Assembly: GCA_004299095.1 (NCBI GenBank)
Contig: SCQQ01000041.1
Span: 1 to 38,572 of the forward strand
DNA: 38,572 nt
Source of the DNA: Burkholderiaceae bacterium
GTDB lineage: Bacteria > Pseudomonadota > Gammaproteobacteria > Burkholderiales > Burkholderiaceae_C
Reading direction: 5' to 3'
Positions 16,595 to 25,249 of the stretch are shown here, piece by piece. The number at the start of each line of letters is the position of its first letter. Position 1 is the first letter of the stretch. A program made the translations under genes and the position numbers. The notes beneath the pieces were generated by a model that had not been told where the DNA came from, did no database searches, and worked only from the letters and a program-made list of their open reading frames with translations.

Positions 16595-18970
16595 ATGACG
16601 ATGGAGACAAACGCACAAAAAAGCGAGCGCACGCGGCACGGCGGCGCAGCGGAGCTGCTGCGCCTGGTGCGCGGGCAGGGGTGCTATCTCGACGATGTCG
16701 AGACGCCGAAAAACACGCTGCATCTGGCGTTCGTCCGCAGCCCGTATGCACGGGCGAAAGTGCGCGGCGTCGATACCCGCCAGGCCGCAAAGCTGGCCGG
16801 CGTGGTGCGCATCGTCACCGGCGCTGATCTGGAGCACGCCGTGCGGCCGCTCGGCGCGCGCCTCGAAGCGCGCGACGACTACACCTACCACGCGGCCGAC
16901 TGGCCGGCGCTCGCGAGCGCCGAGGCGCGCTACGTGGGCGAGGCGGTCGCGGTGGTGGCAGCCGACAGCCGCGCTCTTGCCGAAGACGCCGCGGCACTGG
17001 TGGAAGTGGACTGGGAGCCGCTGCCGGCGGTGTCGGACGCGGAGCGCGCGCTGGCGCCGGGCGCGCCGAGAGTCCATGCGAACCTGGCCGACAACGTGCT
17101 GTACCGCCAGCATGCCGGCAAGGCGAGCGACGCGCCTGAATTCGACGCGCCCGGTCTGATCCGCGTGAAAGGGCGCTTTCGCCATCCGCGCGTGGCCGGC
17201 CTGTCCATGGAAGCGCGCGGCGTGCTGGCCGACTACCACGTCAGCTCTGACGAGCTGACGGTCTGGAGTTCGACGCAGATTCCCCATTTGCTGCGCGATG
17301 CACTGAGCGAGAGCCTGGGGCTGCCCGCGTCCAACCTGCGCGTGATCGCGCCCGACGTCGGCGGCGCTTTCGGCATCAAAATGCAGGCGTTTCCGGAAGA
17401 ACTGACGGCCGCTTTCCTGGCCTATGTCCTGAAGCGGCCGGTCAAATGGGTGGAAGACCGGCTGGAGAATCTGCAGGCCGCCTGCCATGCGCGCGATGCG
17501 CTGGTGGATGCCGAACTCGCCGCCACGCCCGACGGCCGCATCGCCTGGATCCGGGCGAGCGGCATTTTCGACGTGGGCGCGTATTCCACGTTTCCGCTCA
17601 CCTGCGCGCTCGAGCCGGCCACGGCGGCGCCGGCGCTGCCCGGCCCTTACCGCGTGCCGTTCTTTGCTTATGAGGGCATCGCCGTGGCCACGAACAAGAC
17701 GCCCGAAGGCGCGTACCGCGGCGTCGGCGTGCCGGTGGGGCCGATCGTGACCGAAGGGCTGCTGAATGCCTTGGCGCATCAGCTCGGGCGCGATCCGGCG
17801 GAGCTCCGGCGCATCAACCTGGTGCGTGCCGAGGACTTTCCGTACACGAGCGCATCCGGCGCCACGTTCGACAGCGGCGATTACCAGAATCTGCTGCAGC
17901 TCGCTCTGAACCGCGCCGATTACGCCGGCTGGCGCCGCCGGCAGCAGGCAGAGCGCGCACACGGCAAGCTGGTGGGTGTGGGGGTGTGCTGCTTCATCGA
18001 GCCCACGGGCATGAACCGCAACACCTACCGCACGCGCGGCATGATCCAGGTGCCGGGCTTCGATGGCGCCATCCTGCGCGTCGATCCGGCCGGGCGCATC
18101 GAAGCGGCGGTGAGCATCCCCTCGCAGGGCCAGACCCAGGCCACCGCCTTCACGCAGCTGCTGGTCGAGTCGCTCGGCGTGGCGGCGGAAACCATCCACA
18201 TCACCCTAGGCGACACCGCGCGCACGCCCTACGGCTGCGGCACGTTTGCCAGCCGCGGCATGGTGGCGGGCGGCGGCGCGCTGCTGCAGGCTGCGCGCAA
18301 GCTGAAAGCCAAGGTGTGCAAGCTGGCGGCGCAGCACTGGGCCGCGGATGTGGCGCTGGTGCGCTATGCCGACGGCGGCGTGGTGCGCGGCGACACCGGC
18401 GCGCAGCTCAGCTTCCAGCAACTGGCCGAAATCGCGCATTCGCCGCTGCAGCGCCTCGACGCCGATTCCGAGCCGGGGCTGGAAATCCACACGTTCTACG
18501 ACCCGCCGGTGACGACGATCGCTGCGGGCGTGCATCTGGCGTTGGTCGAAGTGGACCGCGGCACCGGCCGGGTCACGATCCGCCAGTATGTGGTGGGCGA
18601 GGACTGCGGCCCCATGGTCAACCTCCAAGCGGTCGAAGGCCAGGTGCGCGGCGGCGTGGCGCAGGGCATCGGCACCGCGCTGCTGGAAGAAATCCGCTAC
18701 GACACAGACGGTCAGTTGCTGACCGCCACGCTTGCCGACTATCTGGTGCCCGGCAGTTGCGATGTGCCGAACATCGATGTGGTGCACCAGGAAACGCCTT
18801 CGCCCTATACCGAAGGCGGGCTCAAGGGTGTGGGCGAAAGCGGCGTGATCGGCGCGCCCGCGGCGATCTGCGGCGCGGTGCTCGACGCCATCGGCGTCTG
18901 GCCCGAGCGCGTGGACTTGCCGCTCACGCCCGAGCGGATCCTGAAGTGGCTGAATGCGAGAGGTGCGTGA
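16595..18970 (+). CDS. Molybdenum hydroxylase large subunit, first paralogue (CoxL/XdhB-like)
   Basis: 791 aa. Xanthine-oxidase/CO-dehydrogenase family large subunit that binds molybdopterin-cytosine dinucleotide. The N-terminal a/b-hammerhead domain (GQGCYLDDVETP, YVGEAVAVVAAD) is followed by Mo-cofactor domains with PDVGGAFGIKMQ, FPEE, the substrate loop AYRGVGVPVGP (Gly376 where CO dehydrogenase has Cys) and the catalytic base Glu748 in GLKGVGESGVIGAP. So it should hydroxylate an organic substrate with water, not CO. Its stop overlaps the start of a second large subunit, which is unusual. The two share a single medium and small subunit. Cytoplasmic; no Tat signal seen. Confidence 0.88.
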   Translation: MTMETNAQKSERTRHGGAAELLRLVRGQGCYLDDVETPKNTLHLAFVRSPYARAKVRGVDTRQAAKLAGVVRIVTGADLEHAVRPLGARLEARDDYTYHAADWPALASAEARYVGEAVAVVAADSRALAEDAAALVEVDWEPLPAVSDAERALAPGAPRVHANLADNVLYRQHAGKASDAPEFDAPGLIRVKGRFRHPRVAGLSMEARGVLADYHVSSDELTVWSSTQIPHLLRDALSESLGLPASNLRVIAPDVGGAFGIKMQAFPEELTAAFLAYVLKRPVKWVEDRLENLQAACHARDALVDAELAATPDGRIAWIRASGIFDVGAYSTFPLTCALEPATAAPALPGPYRVPFFAYEGIAVATNKTPEGAYRGVGVPVGPIVTEGLLNALAHQLGRDPAELRRINLVRAEDFPYTSASGATFDSGDYQNLLQLALNRADYAGWRRRQQAERAHGKLVGVGVCCFIEPTGMNRNTYRTRGMIQVPGFDGAILRVDPAGRIEAAVSIPSQGQTQATAFTQLLVESLGVAAETIHITLGDTARTPYGCGTFASRGMVAGGGALLQAARKLKAKVCKLAAQHWAADVALVRYADGGVVRGDTGAQLSFQQLAEIAHSPLQRLDADSEPGLEIHTFYDPPVTTIAAGVHLALVEVDRGTGRVTIRQYVVGEDCGPMVNLQAVEGQVRGGVAQGIGTALLEEIRYDTDGQLLTATLADYLVPGSCDVPNIDVVHQETPSPYTEGGLKGVGESGVIGAPAAICGAVLDAIGVWPERVDLPLTPERILKWLNARGA

Positions 18971-21357
18971 TGAGTGCTGTCAGCGTGAAAGGGCAATTCA
19001 TAGGGCACGGAGTGCCCAGGCGTCCGGAAATCTTGCGCTTCATCAAGGGGCAGGGCCGTTACCTGGACGATATCGACCTGCCGCACATGCTGCACGCGGT
19101 GGTGCTGCGCAGCTCGCACGCGCACGCCCGCATCCTCGGCATCGACGCCACGCGCGCGCGCCAGATGCCGGGCGTCGTGGCGATCATCACGCCCACCGAG
19201 GTGGGCGACAAGCTGCGGCCGATTCCGGTGCGCCTCAATCCCTACAACACGCTGGACCCGTATTTGCAGATGCCGCTGGCCACCGACCGCGTGCGCTACG
19301 TGGGCGAGCCGATCGCGCTCGTCGTGGCTGCCACGCAGGCGCTGGCCGAGGACGCGCGCGACCAGATCGAGGTCGATTTCGAGCCGTTGCCGGTCATGAC
19401 CAACGCCGAAAGCGACAAGGTCGAATGCGCGCTGTTCGACAAGGCGCCCGACAACGTGTCGGCGCGCATCACCTCCCGGTTCGGCGACATCGATGCCGTA
19501 CTGGCCAGCGCAGATGAAGTCGTCGACTTCGATTTCCGCACTGGCCGCGACAGCGCCGTGCCGCTGGAAACGCGCGGCCTGCTGGCACGCTTCGACGAAG
19601 GCGCCGACCGGCTGGAAGTCTGGGGCGCGGCCAAGGTGGTGCACTTCAACCGCACGGTGCTCGCCGGCATGCTCGACTTGCCCGAATCGAAAATTCGCCT
19701 GGTGGAACCCGACGTGGGCGGCGGCTTTGGCGCGCGCGGCGAGTTCTATCCGGAAGATTTCCTGGTTCCGTTTGCCGCGCTGTACACGCACCGGCCGGTG
19801 AAGTGGGTGGAAGACCGCATGGAGCACCTGCTCGCGATCAACCATTCGCGCCAGCAGAGTTACCACATGACGTTGGGCGTGCAGCGCGACGGCACGCTGC
19901 TCGGGATCAAGATCGACTTGGTGAACGACATGGGCGGCTATTTGCGCACCCACGGCATCATCGTGCCCGAAATGTCGGCGGGTTTCTTCCCCGGACCGTA
20001 CCGCTGGAAAGCGTATGCCTGCACGGCGCGCGCCGTCATGACCAACAAGACGCCCACCGGCACCTACCGCTGCCCGGGGCGCTTCGAATGCAACGCGGCG
20101 CGCGAGCGCATTCTGGACGTGGCCGCGGCCCGGCTTGGCATGGACCCGGCCGAACTGCGTCGCAAGAACCTGATCCCGCCCGATGCCATGCCCTACAGCG
20201 TGGGCACGCATGCGCTCGGCGAAGACGTGGTGTACGACAGCGGCGACTACCCCGCAGCGCTGGCCGAAGTGCTGCGGCTCTCCAACTACGAAGCGCTGCG
20301 CAGCGCGCCGCGCACCGACAGCCGCCACATCCGCGGCGTGGGCCTCGGCTGCTTCACGGAAAAAACCGGCAAAGGGCCGTTCGGCGGCGCGCGCGTGCTG
20401 GTGGACTCCAGTGGCACCGTCGAAGTGCGTACCGGCGCGTCCAACCTCGGCCAGGGGCTGGAAACCAGCTTGGCGCAAATCGTCGGCGATGTGCTCGGCG
20501 TGGATCCGCGCGTGATCGTGGTGCGCCATGGGGACACCGACCTGATTCCGTTCGGTGTCGGCAGCTTTGCCAGCCGCGCCACCGTCATGGCCGGGAACGC
20601 CGCGTACCAGGCGGCCGAAGTCATTCGCGACCGGGCAGTGGGCATCGCTGCCAACGCCTGGGGGGTCGCGGCCGACCAGGTGCGGTTTGAAAACGGCGCG
20701 GCGCTTGCATCCGATGGCCGCAGCCTGATGCTGCACGCCATTGCGCAGCAATCAGGCCCAGCGCATTCGGGCGATCCCGAGGCCACGCTCGACGTCACGC
20801 GCTACTTCAAGTGCGACCACATGGTCTACTCGCACGGCGCGGTGGTGGCCGAAGTCGAACTCGACCGGCTGCTGGGCAAAGTCAAGCCGCTACAAATCTG
20901 GGTGGTGTACGACGTCGGCACTGTCATCAACCCCGAAATCGTGGCGGCGCAGGTGGAAGGCGGCGCAGCGCAGGCCGTGGGCGGCGCTTTCCTCGAAGAA
21001 TTCATTTACGACGACGAAGGCCAGTTGCTTACCGGCTCCTTCATGGACTTTTTGCTGCCGACCGCCGACGTGGTGCCGACCATGCACCACGAAGACCTGA
21101 AGCGCTCGCCGTCACCGCTCAATCCACTGGGCGTCAAGGGCACCGGCGAAGCCGGCGTGGCTGGCACCGGCGCGGCGCTTGCCAATGCGGTGGCCGATGC
21201 GCTCGGCCGCGGCTTTGGCGACCACGTGAACCAGCTGCCGATGACGCCGCAGCGCGTCTGGACGTGGGCGGGGCTGGACGGCGCCACCCCCCGCGGCGCT
21301 GGCGCGGCCGACGCCCGCACCCCATTACGCGCCGCCGTTGCCGAGGACATGAAATGA
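18970..21357 (+). CDS. Molybdenum hydroxylase large subunit, second paralogue
   Basis: 795 aa. ATG at 18970 overlaps the previous stop (TGATG). The same architecture as its neighbour: GQGRYLDDIDLP, YVGEPIALVVAA, PDVGGGFGARGEFYPED, FASRATVMAG and the catalytic base Glu727 in GVKGTGEAGVAG. The substrate loop differs: TYRCPGRFE with Cys368 at the position of the metal-linked Cys of form I CO dehydrogenase (AYRCSFR), although the residues after it do not match. The final ~35 residues are Ala/Arg-rich with no family motif. It overlaps the FAD-subunit gene by ATGA. Either the two large subunits form a heteromer or they give two enzymes with different specificities using the same electron-transfer subunits. 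Confidence 0.88.
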   Translation: MSAVSVKGQFIGHGVPRRPEILRFIKGQGRYLDDIDLPHMLHAVVLRSSHAHARILGIDATRARQMPGVVAIITPTEVGDKLRPIPVRLNPYNTLDPYLQMPLATDRVRYVGEPIALVVAATQALAEDARDQIEVDFEPLPVMTNAESDKVECALFDKAPDNVSARITSRFGDIDAVLASADEVVDFDFRTGRDSAVPLETRGLLARFDEGADRLEVWGAAKVVHFNRTVLAGMLDLPESKIRLVEPDVGGGFGARGEFYPEDFLVPFAALYTHRPVKWVEDRMEHLLAINHSRQQSYHMTLGVQRDGTLLGIKIDLVNDMGGYLRTHGIIVPEMSAGFFPGPYRWKAYACTARAVMTNKTPTGTYRCPGRFECNAARERILDVAAARLGMDPAELRRKNLIPPDAMPYSVGTHALGEDVVYDSGDYPAALAEVLRLSNYEALRSAPRTDSRHIRGVGLGCFTEKTGKGPFGGARVLVDSSGTVEVRTGASNLGQGLETSLAQIVGDVLGVDPRVIVVRHGDTDLIPFGVGSFASRATVMAGNAAYQAAEVIRDRAVGIAANAWGVAADQVRFENGAALASDGRSLMLHAIAQQSGPAHSGDPEATLDVTRYFKCDHMVYSHGAVVAEVELDRLLGKVKPLQIWVVYDVGTVINPEIVAAQVEGGAAQAVGGAFLEEFIYDDEGQLLTGSFMDFLLPTADVVPTMHHEDLKRSPSPLNPLGVKGTGEAGVAGTGAALANAVADALGRGFGDHVNQLPMTPQRVWTWAGLDGATPRGAGAADARTPLRAAVAEDMK

Positions 21358-22235
21358 AACCCGCACCTTTCCAATATTTCGCACCCGAGACGGTCGACGA
21401 AGCGCTGGGCCTGCTGGCGCAATACGGCCTGGACGGCAAGGTCATCGCCGGCGGCCAGACCCTGGGGCCGCTCCTGAACATGCGCATGGCGACGCCCGAC
21501 GTGCTGATCGACATCAACCGCATCCAGGCCTTGAACTACCAGCGCTACGAAAGCGACGGCCGGCTGATTCTGGGCGCGCTCACACGCCAAAGCACGATGG
21601 AAGACGATCCGCGCCTGCCCGGCGCGCAGCCGCTGATTGCCGCGGCCGAGCCGGAAGTGGCGCACCGCGCCATCCGCAACCGCGGGACGATCGCGGGCAG
21701 CTTGGCGCACGCCGACCCGGCGGCTGAATGGCCGGGGCTGGTCACGGCGCTGGATGCCGAACTGGTGCTGCGCCGGCACGGCGGCGCATCGCGCACCGTT
21801 GCCGCCAAGGACTTTTTCCAGGGTGCGCTCACGACCGCGATCGAACCGGAAGAGCTGCTGACCGAAATCCGCATTCCGCGCTGGAATCCGTCTTCCGGCT
21901 GGGGCTTCCAGGAATTCAACCGCCGCCACGGCGACTTTGCGCTGGCGGGCGCGATGGTGCGGCTGGATGTGGCGGTCGACGGCGGCTGCCGCGACGCGGC
22001 GATCGCCCTCATCGGCGTGGAAGAAACGCCCACGCGCGCCCACGCCGCCGAGGAATTCCTGCGCTCCGCCAAAGTGGACGACGCGGCGCTGAAGGAAGCG
22101 GCCAGCCGGGCGGCCGCACAGGTCACGCCGCTGGCCGACATCCACGCGTCAGCCGACTACCGGCGCAGCCTGACCCGCGAGCTGGTATACCGCGCGCTCA
22201 CCGACGCGTCGGCGCGCGCCACCGCGATCCAGTAA
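21354..22235 (+). CDS. Molybdenum hydroxylase FAD-binding medium subunit (CoxM-like)
   Basis: 293 aa. ATG 21354 overlaps the preceding stop. Both FAD-binding motifs are present: AGGQTLGPLLNMR (near residue 30) and TIAGSLAHADPAAEWP (near residue 110). The C-terminal CO-dehydrogenase flavoprotein domain follows (GAMVRLDVAVDGG, IGVEETPTRA). It passes electrons from the 2Fe-2S subunit to the external acceptor. There is only one cysteine and no cluster-binding insertion, which argues against 4-hydroxybenzoyl-CoA reductase, whose medium subunit carries an extra [4Fe-4S] loop. Thirty-one bases separate it from the small-subunit gene. Confidence 0.92.
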   Translation: MKPAPFQYFAPETVDEALGLLAQYGLDGKVIAGGQTLGPLLNMRMATPDVLIDINRIQALNYQRYESDGRLILGALTRQSTMEDDPRLPGAQPLIAAAEPEVAHRAIRNRGTIAGSLAHADPAAEWPGLVTALDAELVLRRHGGASRTVAAKDFFQGALTTAIEPEELLTEIRIPRWNPSSGWGFQEFNRRHGDFALAGAMVRLDVAVDGGCRDAAIALIGVEETPTRAHAAEEFLRSAKVDDAALKEAASRAAAQVTPLADIHASADYRRSLTRELVYRALTDASARATAIQ

Positions 22236-22266
22236 GCCGCGGAACGATCATCGAGAGGTAACGCAA

Positions 22267-22806
22267 ATGACATCGAATGAACCCACCCTGCGTACCGTTC
22301 ACCTGAACGTGAACGGCGTGGATGTCGAGCGCACGGTCGAGCCGCGCATGAGTCTCGCGGATTTCCTGCGGCACGAGATCGGCCTGACCGGCACCCACCT
22401 GGGCTGCGAGCACGGCGTGTGCGGCGCCTGCACGGTGATGCTCGATGGCGCCCCGGCGCGCTCCTGCATCCTGTACGCGGTGCAGGCCGACGGTCACAGG
22501 ATCACGACGGTCGAGGGGCTCGCCACCAGCGAAGACGAACTCCATCCCGTGCAACAGGCGTTCTGGGAGCACGGCGCGCTGCAGTGCGGCTTCTGCACCT
22601 CCGGCATGCTGATCAGCGCGGTCGACCTGCTGAAGCGCAACCCGGATCCCACGGAGCAGGACGTGCGCGAGGCGCTCTCCGGCAACCTGTGCCGCTGCAC
22701 CGGCTATCAGCCCATCGTGGCGGCGGTGCTGGACGCGGCCAAGCGCCTGCAGGCCGGCAAAGCGGCGCAGACCACGCGCCATGAAGATCTGGAGCGCACC
22801 GTATGA
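22267..22806 (+). CDS. Molybdenum hydroxylase 2Fe-2S small subunit (CoxS-like)
   Basis: 179 aa. ATG at 22267 follows GAGAGG at 22253. The plant-type ferredoxin N-terminal domain carries a cluster on Cys47, Cys52, Cys55 and Cys67 ([15 protein letters not shown]). The helical C-terminal domain carries the second on Cys107, Cys110, Cys142 and Cys144 ([16 protein letters not shown]). All eight ligands are present. It links the Mo site of the large subunit to FAD. The tail after residue 160 is slightly longer than usual. It closes the enzyme part of the operon; two strong hairpins separate it from the transporter genes. Confidence 0.94.
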   Translation: MTSNEPTLRTVHLNVNGVDVERTVEPRMSLADFLRHEIGLTGTHLGCEHGVCGACTVMLDGAPARSCILYAVQADGHRITTVEGLATSEDELHPVQQAFWEHGALQCGFCTSGMLISAVDLLKRNPDPTEQDVREALSGNLCRCTGYQPIVAAVLDAAKRLQAGKAAQTTRHEDLERTV

Positions 22807-22810
22807 ACGA

Positions 22811-22875
22811 GCCCGCGCGGATCCGGTGGCGCGGGCAGGGAAAAGCCGCGTGGCAGCGTGACCGCTGCCGCGCGG
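22811..22875 (+). terminator. Two tandem hairpins between the Mo-hydroxylase and transporter genes
   Basis: First hairpin: GCCCGCGC (22811-22818) pairs with GCGCGGGC (22829-22836). Second: CCGCGTGGCAGCG (22846-22858) pairs with CGCTGCCGCGCGG (22863-22875), 13 pairs with one G-U and a TGAC loop. There is no U-tract, so this is probably an attenuator, an mRNA stabiliser or a weak terminator rather than a full stop. It may set different expression of the enzyme and importer genes. Confidence 0.5.
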
Positions 22876-22946
22876 TTGTGGGGTGATTCGGGCACTGGGC
22901 CCTGAAGTAAGCTGTTCATCATCGAAACACAGACAAGGAGACAACC

Positions 22947-24245
22947 ATGCGCACCTACAAACGCATACTCGGAGCGATCGCCCTCGCGTCGCTGATGGCG
23001 CCGCTGGCACTGGCGCAGGGCGACAAGCCGGCGGAGCTGAAAGTCGGCATCGTCACCTTTATGTCCGGTTCTGGCGGAGTCGTGGGCGGCCCGAGCGTCG
23101 ATGCCGCCAAATTGCTGGTCAAGCAAATCAATGCGGCGGGCGGCGTGGATGGCGTTCCGCTGAAAGTCCAGTATGTGGACGAAGAAGGCGGCGTCAGCCG
23201 CAACATCGCGAACTACCGGCAACTGGCCGGGAACGTCGACGCGGTGATCGGCTATGTGTCCAGTTCCGACTGCCTGGCCGTTGCGCCCGTGGCCGAAGAG
23301 CTCGGAATGTTGACGATCCTGGCCGACTGCACCACCGATTCGCTGTTCGAAGGGCACCACTACAAATGGGTGTTCCGCACGCAAATGCCGTCGTCGTCCA
23401 ATGCCCTGGCCGGCGCGCTCTATCTCGCCAAGATGAAGCCGGACATCAAGTCGGTGACCGGCATCAATCAGGACTACGCGTTCGGCCGGGACGAGTGGAA
23501 GTATTTCTCCGCGGCGGTGGGCAAGTTCCTGCCCAAGGCGAAGATCGAGTCGCCGATCTTCACCAAGCTTTTCACCAACAACTATTCGAGCGAAATATCG
23601 CGTCTCTTGGCGCAAAACGCCGACCTGATTTATTCGAGCTTCTGGGGCGGCGACAACGTCGCTTTCGTACAGCAGGGTTCCGCCCGTGGCCTGTTCAAGG
23701 ATGGCCACGTGATGATGTCGCTCATCACGCAAGGCGATCTCGAGGGCATGAAAGCCATGCCGGACGGCGTGATGGGCGGCTCCGAGAGCAGCTACCTGTT
23801 CCACAACGGGCCGTTCGAGAACGAGAAGCTCGCCACGTTCGTGAAGCAGTACCACGAAGCCACCGGGCAATACCCGATCTCGACGTACCCGTACACCATG
23901 CGCCGCAGCATCAACGCGCTGGTGGGTGCGTACAAGAAAGCGATTGCGGCCAACAACGGCAAGTGGCCGTCCAAGGACGACATCGTGAAAGCCATGGAAG
24001 GGCTGAAAGTCGACACCGTGCTCGGCACGATGACGATCCGCAAGGACCACCAGGCGAGCTACCACGAGATCTACGGCATGACGGTGAGCACCGACAAATA
24101 CCCGTTCAAGGTGTTCACCAACATCATCACCTTTCCGCCGGATCTGATCCTGGCGCCGGAAGGCACGACCGACGTGGCAGCGTGGATCAAGTCGCTGCCG
24201 GCCTCGACGCTGGACAAGGTGCCGGCGCCCGTTTCCTACAAATAG
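22947..24245 (+). CDS. ABC transporter periplasmic binding protein, branched-chain amino acid/aromatic acid type
   Basis: 432 aa. ATG at 22947 follows AAGGAGA. The Sec signal peptide MRTYKRILGAIALASLMAPLALAQ, quoted here only as its core ALASLMAPLALA, is probably cleaved after the final ALA. The mature part is a type I periplasmic-binding fold (LivJ/LivK-like): LKVGIVTFMSGSGG, VDAAKLLVKQINAAGGVDGVP, then VIGYVSSSDCLAVAPVAEEL and DYAFGRDEWKYF. Such proteins in aromatic-catabolic loci bind benzoate-like or other carboxylic acids as often as amino acids. It begins a complete importer operon (five genes) placed after the enzyme genes, so its ligand is probably the pathway substrate. Confidence 0.9.
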   Translation: MRTYKRILGAIALASLMAPLALAQGDKPAELKVGIVTFMSGSGGVVGGPSVDAAKLLVKQINAAGGVDGVPLKVQYVDEEGGVSRNIANYRQLAGNVDAVIGYVSSSDCLAVAPVAEELGMLTILADCTTDSLFEGHHYKWVFRTQMPSSSNALAGALYLAKMKPDIKSVTGINQDYAFGRDEWKYFSAAVGKFLPKAKIESPIFTKLFTNNYSSEISRLLAQNADLIYSSFWGGDNVAFVQQGSARGLFKDGHVMMSLITQGDLEGMKAMPDGVMGGSESSYLFHNGPFENEKLATFVKQYHEATGQYPISTYPYTMRRSINALVGAYKKAIAANNGKWPSKDDIVKAMEGLKVDTVLGTMTIRKDHQASYHEIYGMTVSTDKYPFKVFTNIITFPPDLILAPEGTTDVAAWIKSLPASTLDKVPAPVSYK

Positions 24246-24278
24246 GGCTGTGCGCGGAAACTTGGCCTGGGCCACGGT

Positions 24279-25196
24279 ATGGGTTTGACGATCGCCATTT
24301 TGTTGAACGGCGTGATTGCCGGTTCGACGCTGTTTCTGGTGGCGGTCGGCCTCACGCTGATCTTCGGCGTGCTCAACATCCTGAACATCGCCCACGGCAG
24401 TTTCTATGCGTTCGGGGCGTTCACGGCGGCCAGCATCTCGTTGCTGCTGGCCAAGCTGGGGGCGTCGCCGTACTTGCTGTACCCGGCGTTTCTGCTGGCC
24501 GCGATCTGCATCGGCGGCGCGCTTGGGCCGCTGGTCGAGCGCTATCTGCTGCGCTGGACGTACACCGTGGCGCAATTCCAGGCGCAGCGTGAATACATCC
24601 AGTTGCTGGCCACCTACGCGATTTTCCTGGTGTTCGAAGGGGCGCAACGCCTGATCTGGGGCGTGCAGCCGTATTACACCGGCGAGGCGCTCACGCAACT
24701 GGGCCAGACCAAGGTGGCCGGCATCCCGTACACCAATTACCAGCTTTTCATCGTGATTCCGGCGGCGGTCGTGGTTTTCATCCTGCTGCGCTGGGCGCTG
24801 CGGCGCACCGTGATCGGGCGGCTCACCGTCGCCGTGTCGGAAGACGCTGAGATCTCGGCCAGCATGGGGATCGACGTCCGCAAGGTGTATCTGATCAGCT
24901 TTGCCGTGGGTTCCGGGCTGGCGGTATTGGCCGGCGCGCTGGAATCGCCCACGATCGGTGTCGCGGTCGGCATCGGTGCGGACACGGTCATCCTGTCGTT
25001 TGCGGTGATCGCCATCGCCGGCTTGGGGCAGATCGAGGGCACCGCGCTCGCGGCGCTGGGGGTGGGCATCGCCCAGGCAGCCGCGGTCTTTCTTTACGAG
25101 GAGATGAGTTCGGTGGTGCCGTACCTCATCATGTTGCTGGTGCTGATCATTCGGCCTTACGGCATTTTTGGCTCGGCGCAGCGGCGCAAGATATGA
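24279..25196 (+). CDS. Branched-chain-type ABC transporter permease (LivH family)
   Basis: 305 aa. Start at ATG 24279, 33 bp after the binding-protein gene; no strong ribosome site. LivH family: the start ILLNGVIAGSTLFLVAVGLTLIFGVLNILNIAHGSFYAFGAF (the core NIAHGSFYAFGAF is diagnostic) and about eight hydrophobic segments. The cytoplasmic loop SEDAEISASMGIDVRKVYL contacts the ATPases, and the C-terminus (LIIRPYGIFG) is typical. It forms the inner-membrane channel with the LivM-type protein. The setting is a five-gene importer operon. Confidence 0.92.
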   Translation: MGLTIAILLNGVIAGSTLFLVAVGLTLIFGVLNILNIAHGSFYAFGAFTAASISLLLAKLGASPYLLYPAFLLAAICIGGALGPLVERYLLRWTYTVAQFQAQREYIQLLATYAIFLVFEGAQRLIWGVQPYYTGEALTQLGQTKVAGIPYTNYQLFIVIPAAVVVFILLRWALRRTVIGRLTVAVSEDAEISASMGIDVRKVYLISFAVGSGLAVLAGALESPTIGVAVGIGADTVILSFAVIAIAGLGQIEGTALAALGVGIAQAAAVFLYEEMSSVVPYLIMLLVLIIRPYGIFGSAQRRKI

Positions 25197-25249
25197 CGCC
25201 GATCCGGAAATCCCGGCCTGCGCACGCTTGAGACGACTCGAACAAAGAC

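Noticed and set aside
17986-18969. A 5' extension of the second large subunit by about 328 codons
   Set aside because: The extension is Arg-rich out-of-frame translation of the first large subunit; the ATG at 18970 overlaps the previous stop and begins the family N-terminus.
16301-20751. Long minus-strand frames opposite the Mo-hydroxylase genes
   Set aside because: Antisense to clear large-subunit genes; compositionally the typical shadow of GC-rich codons, with no recognised domain.
21354-22235. 4-Hydroxybenzoyl-CoA reductase as the identity of the Mo enzyme
   Set aside because: The FAD subunit has a single Cys and no inserted [4Fe-4S] loop, and there are two large subunits.
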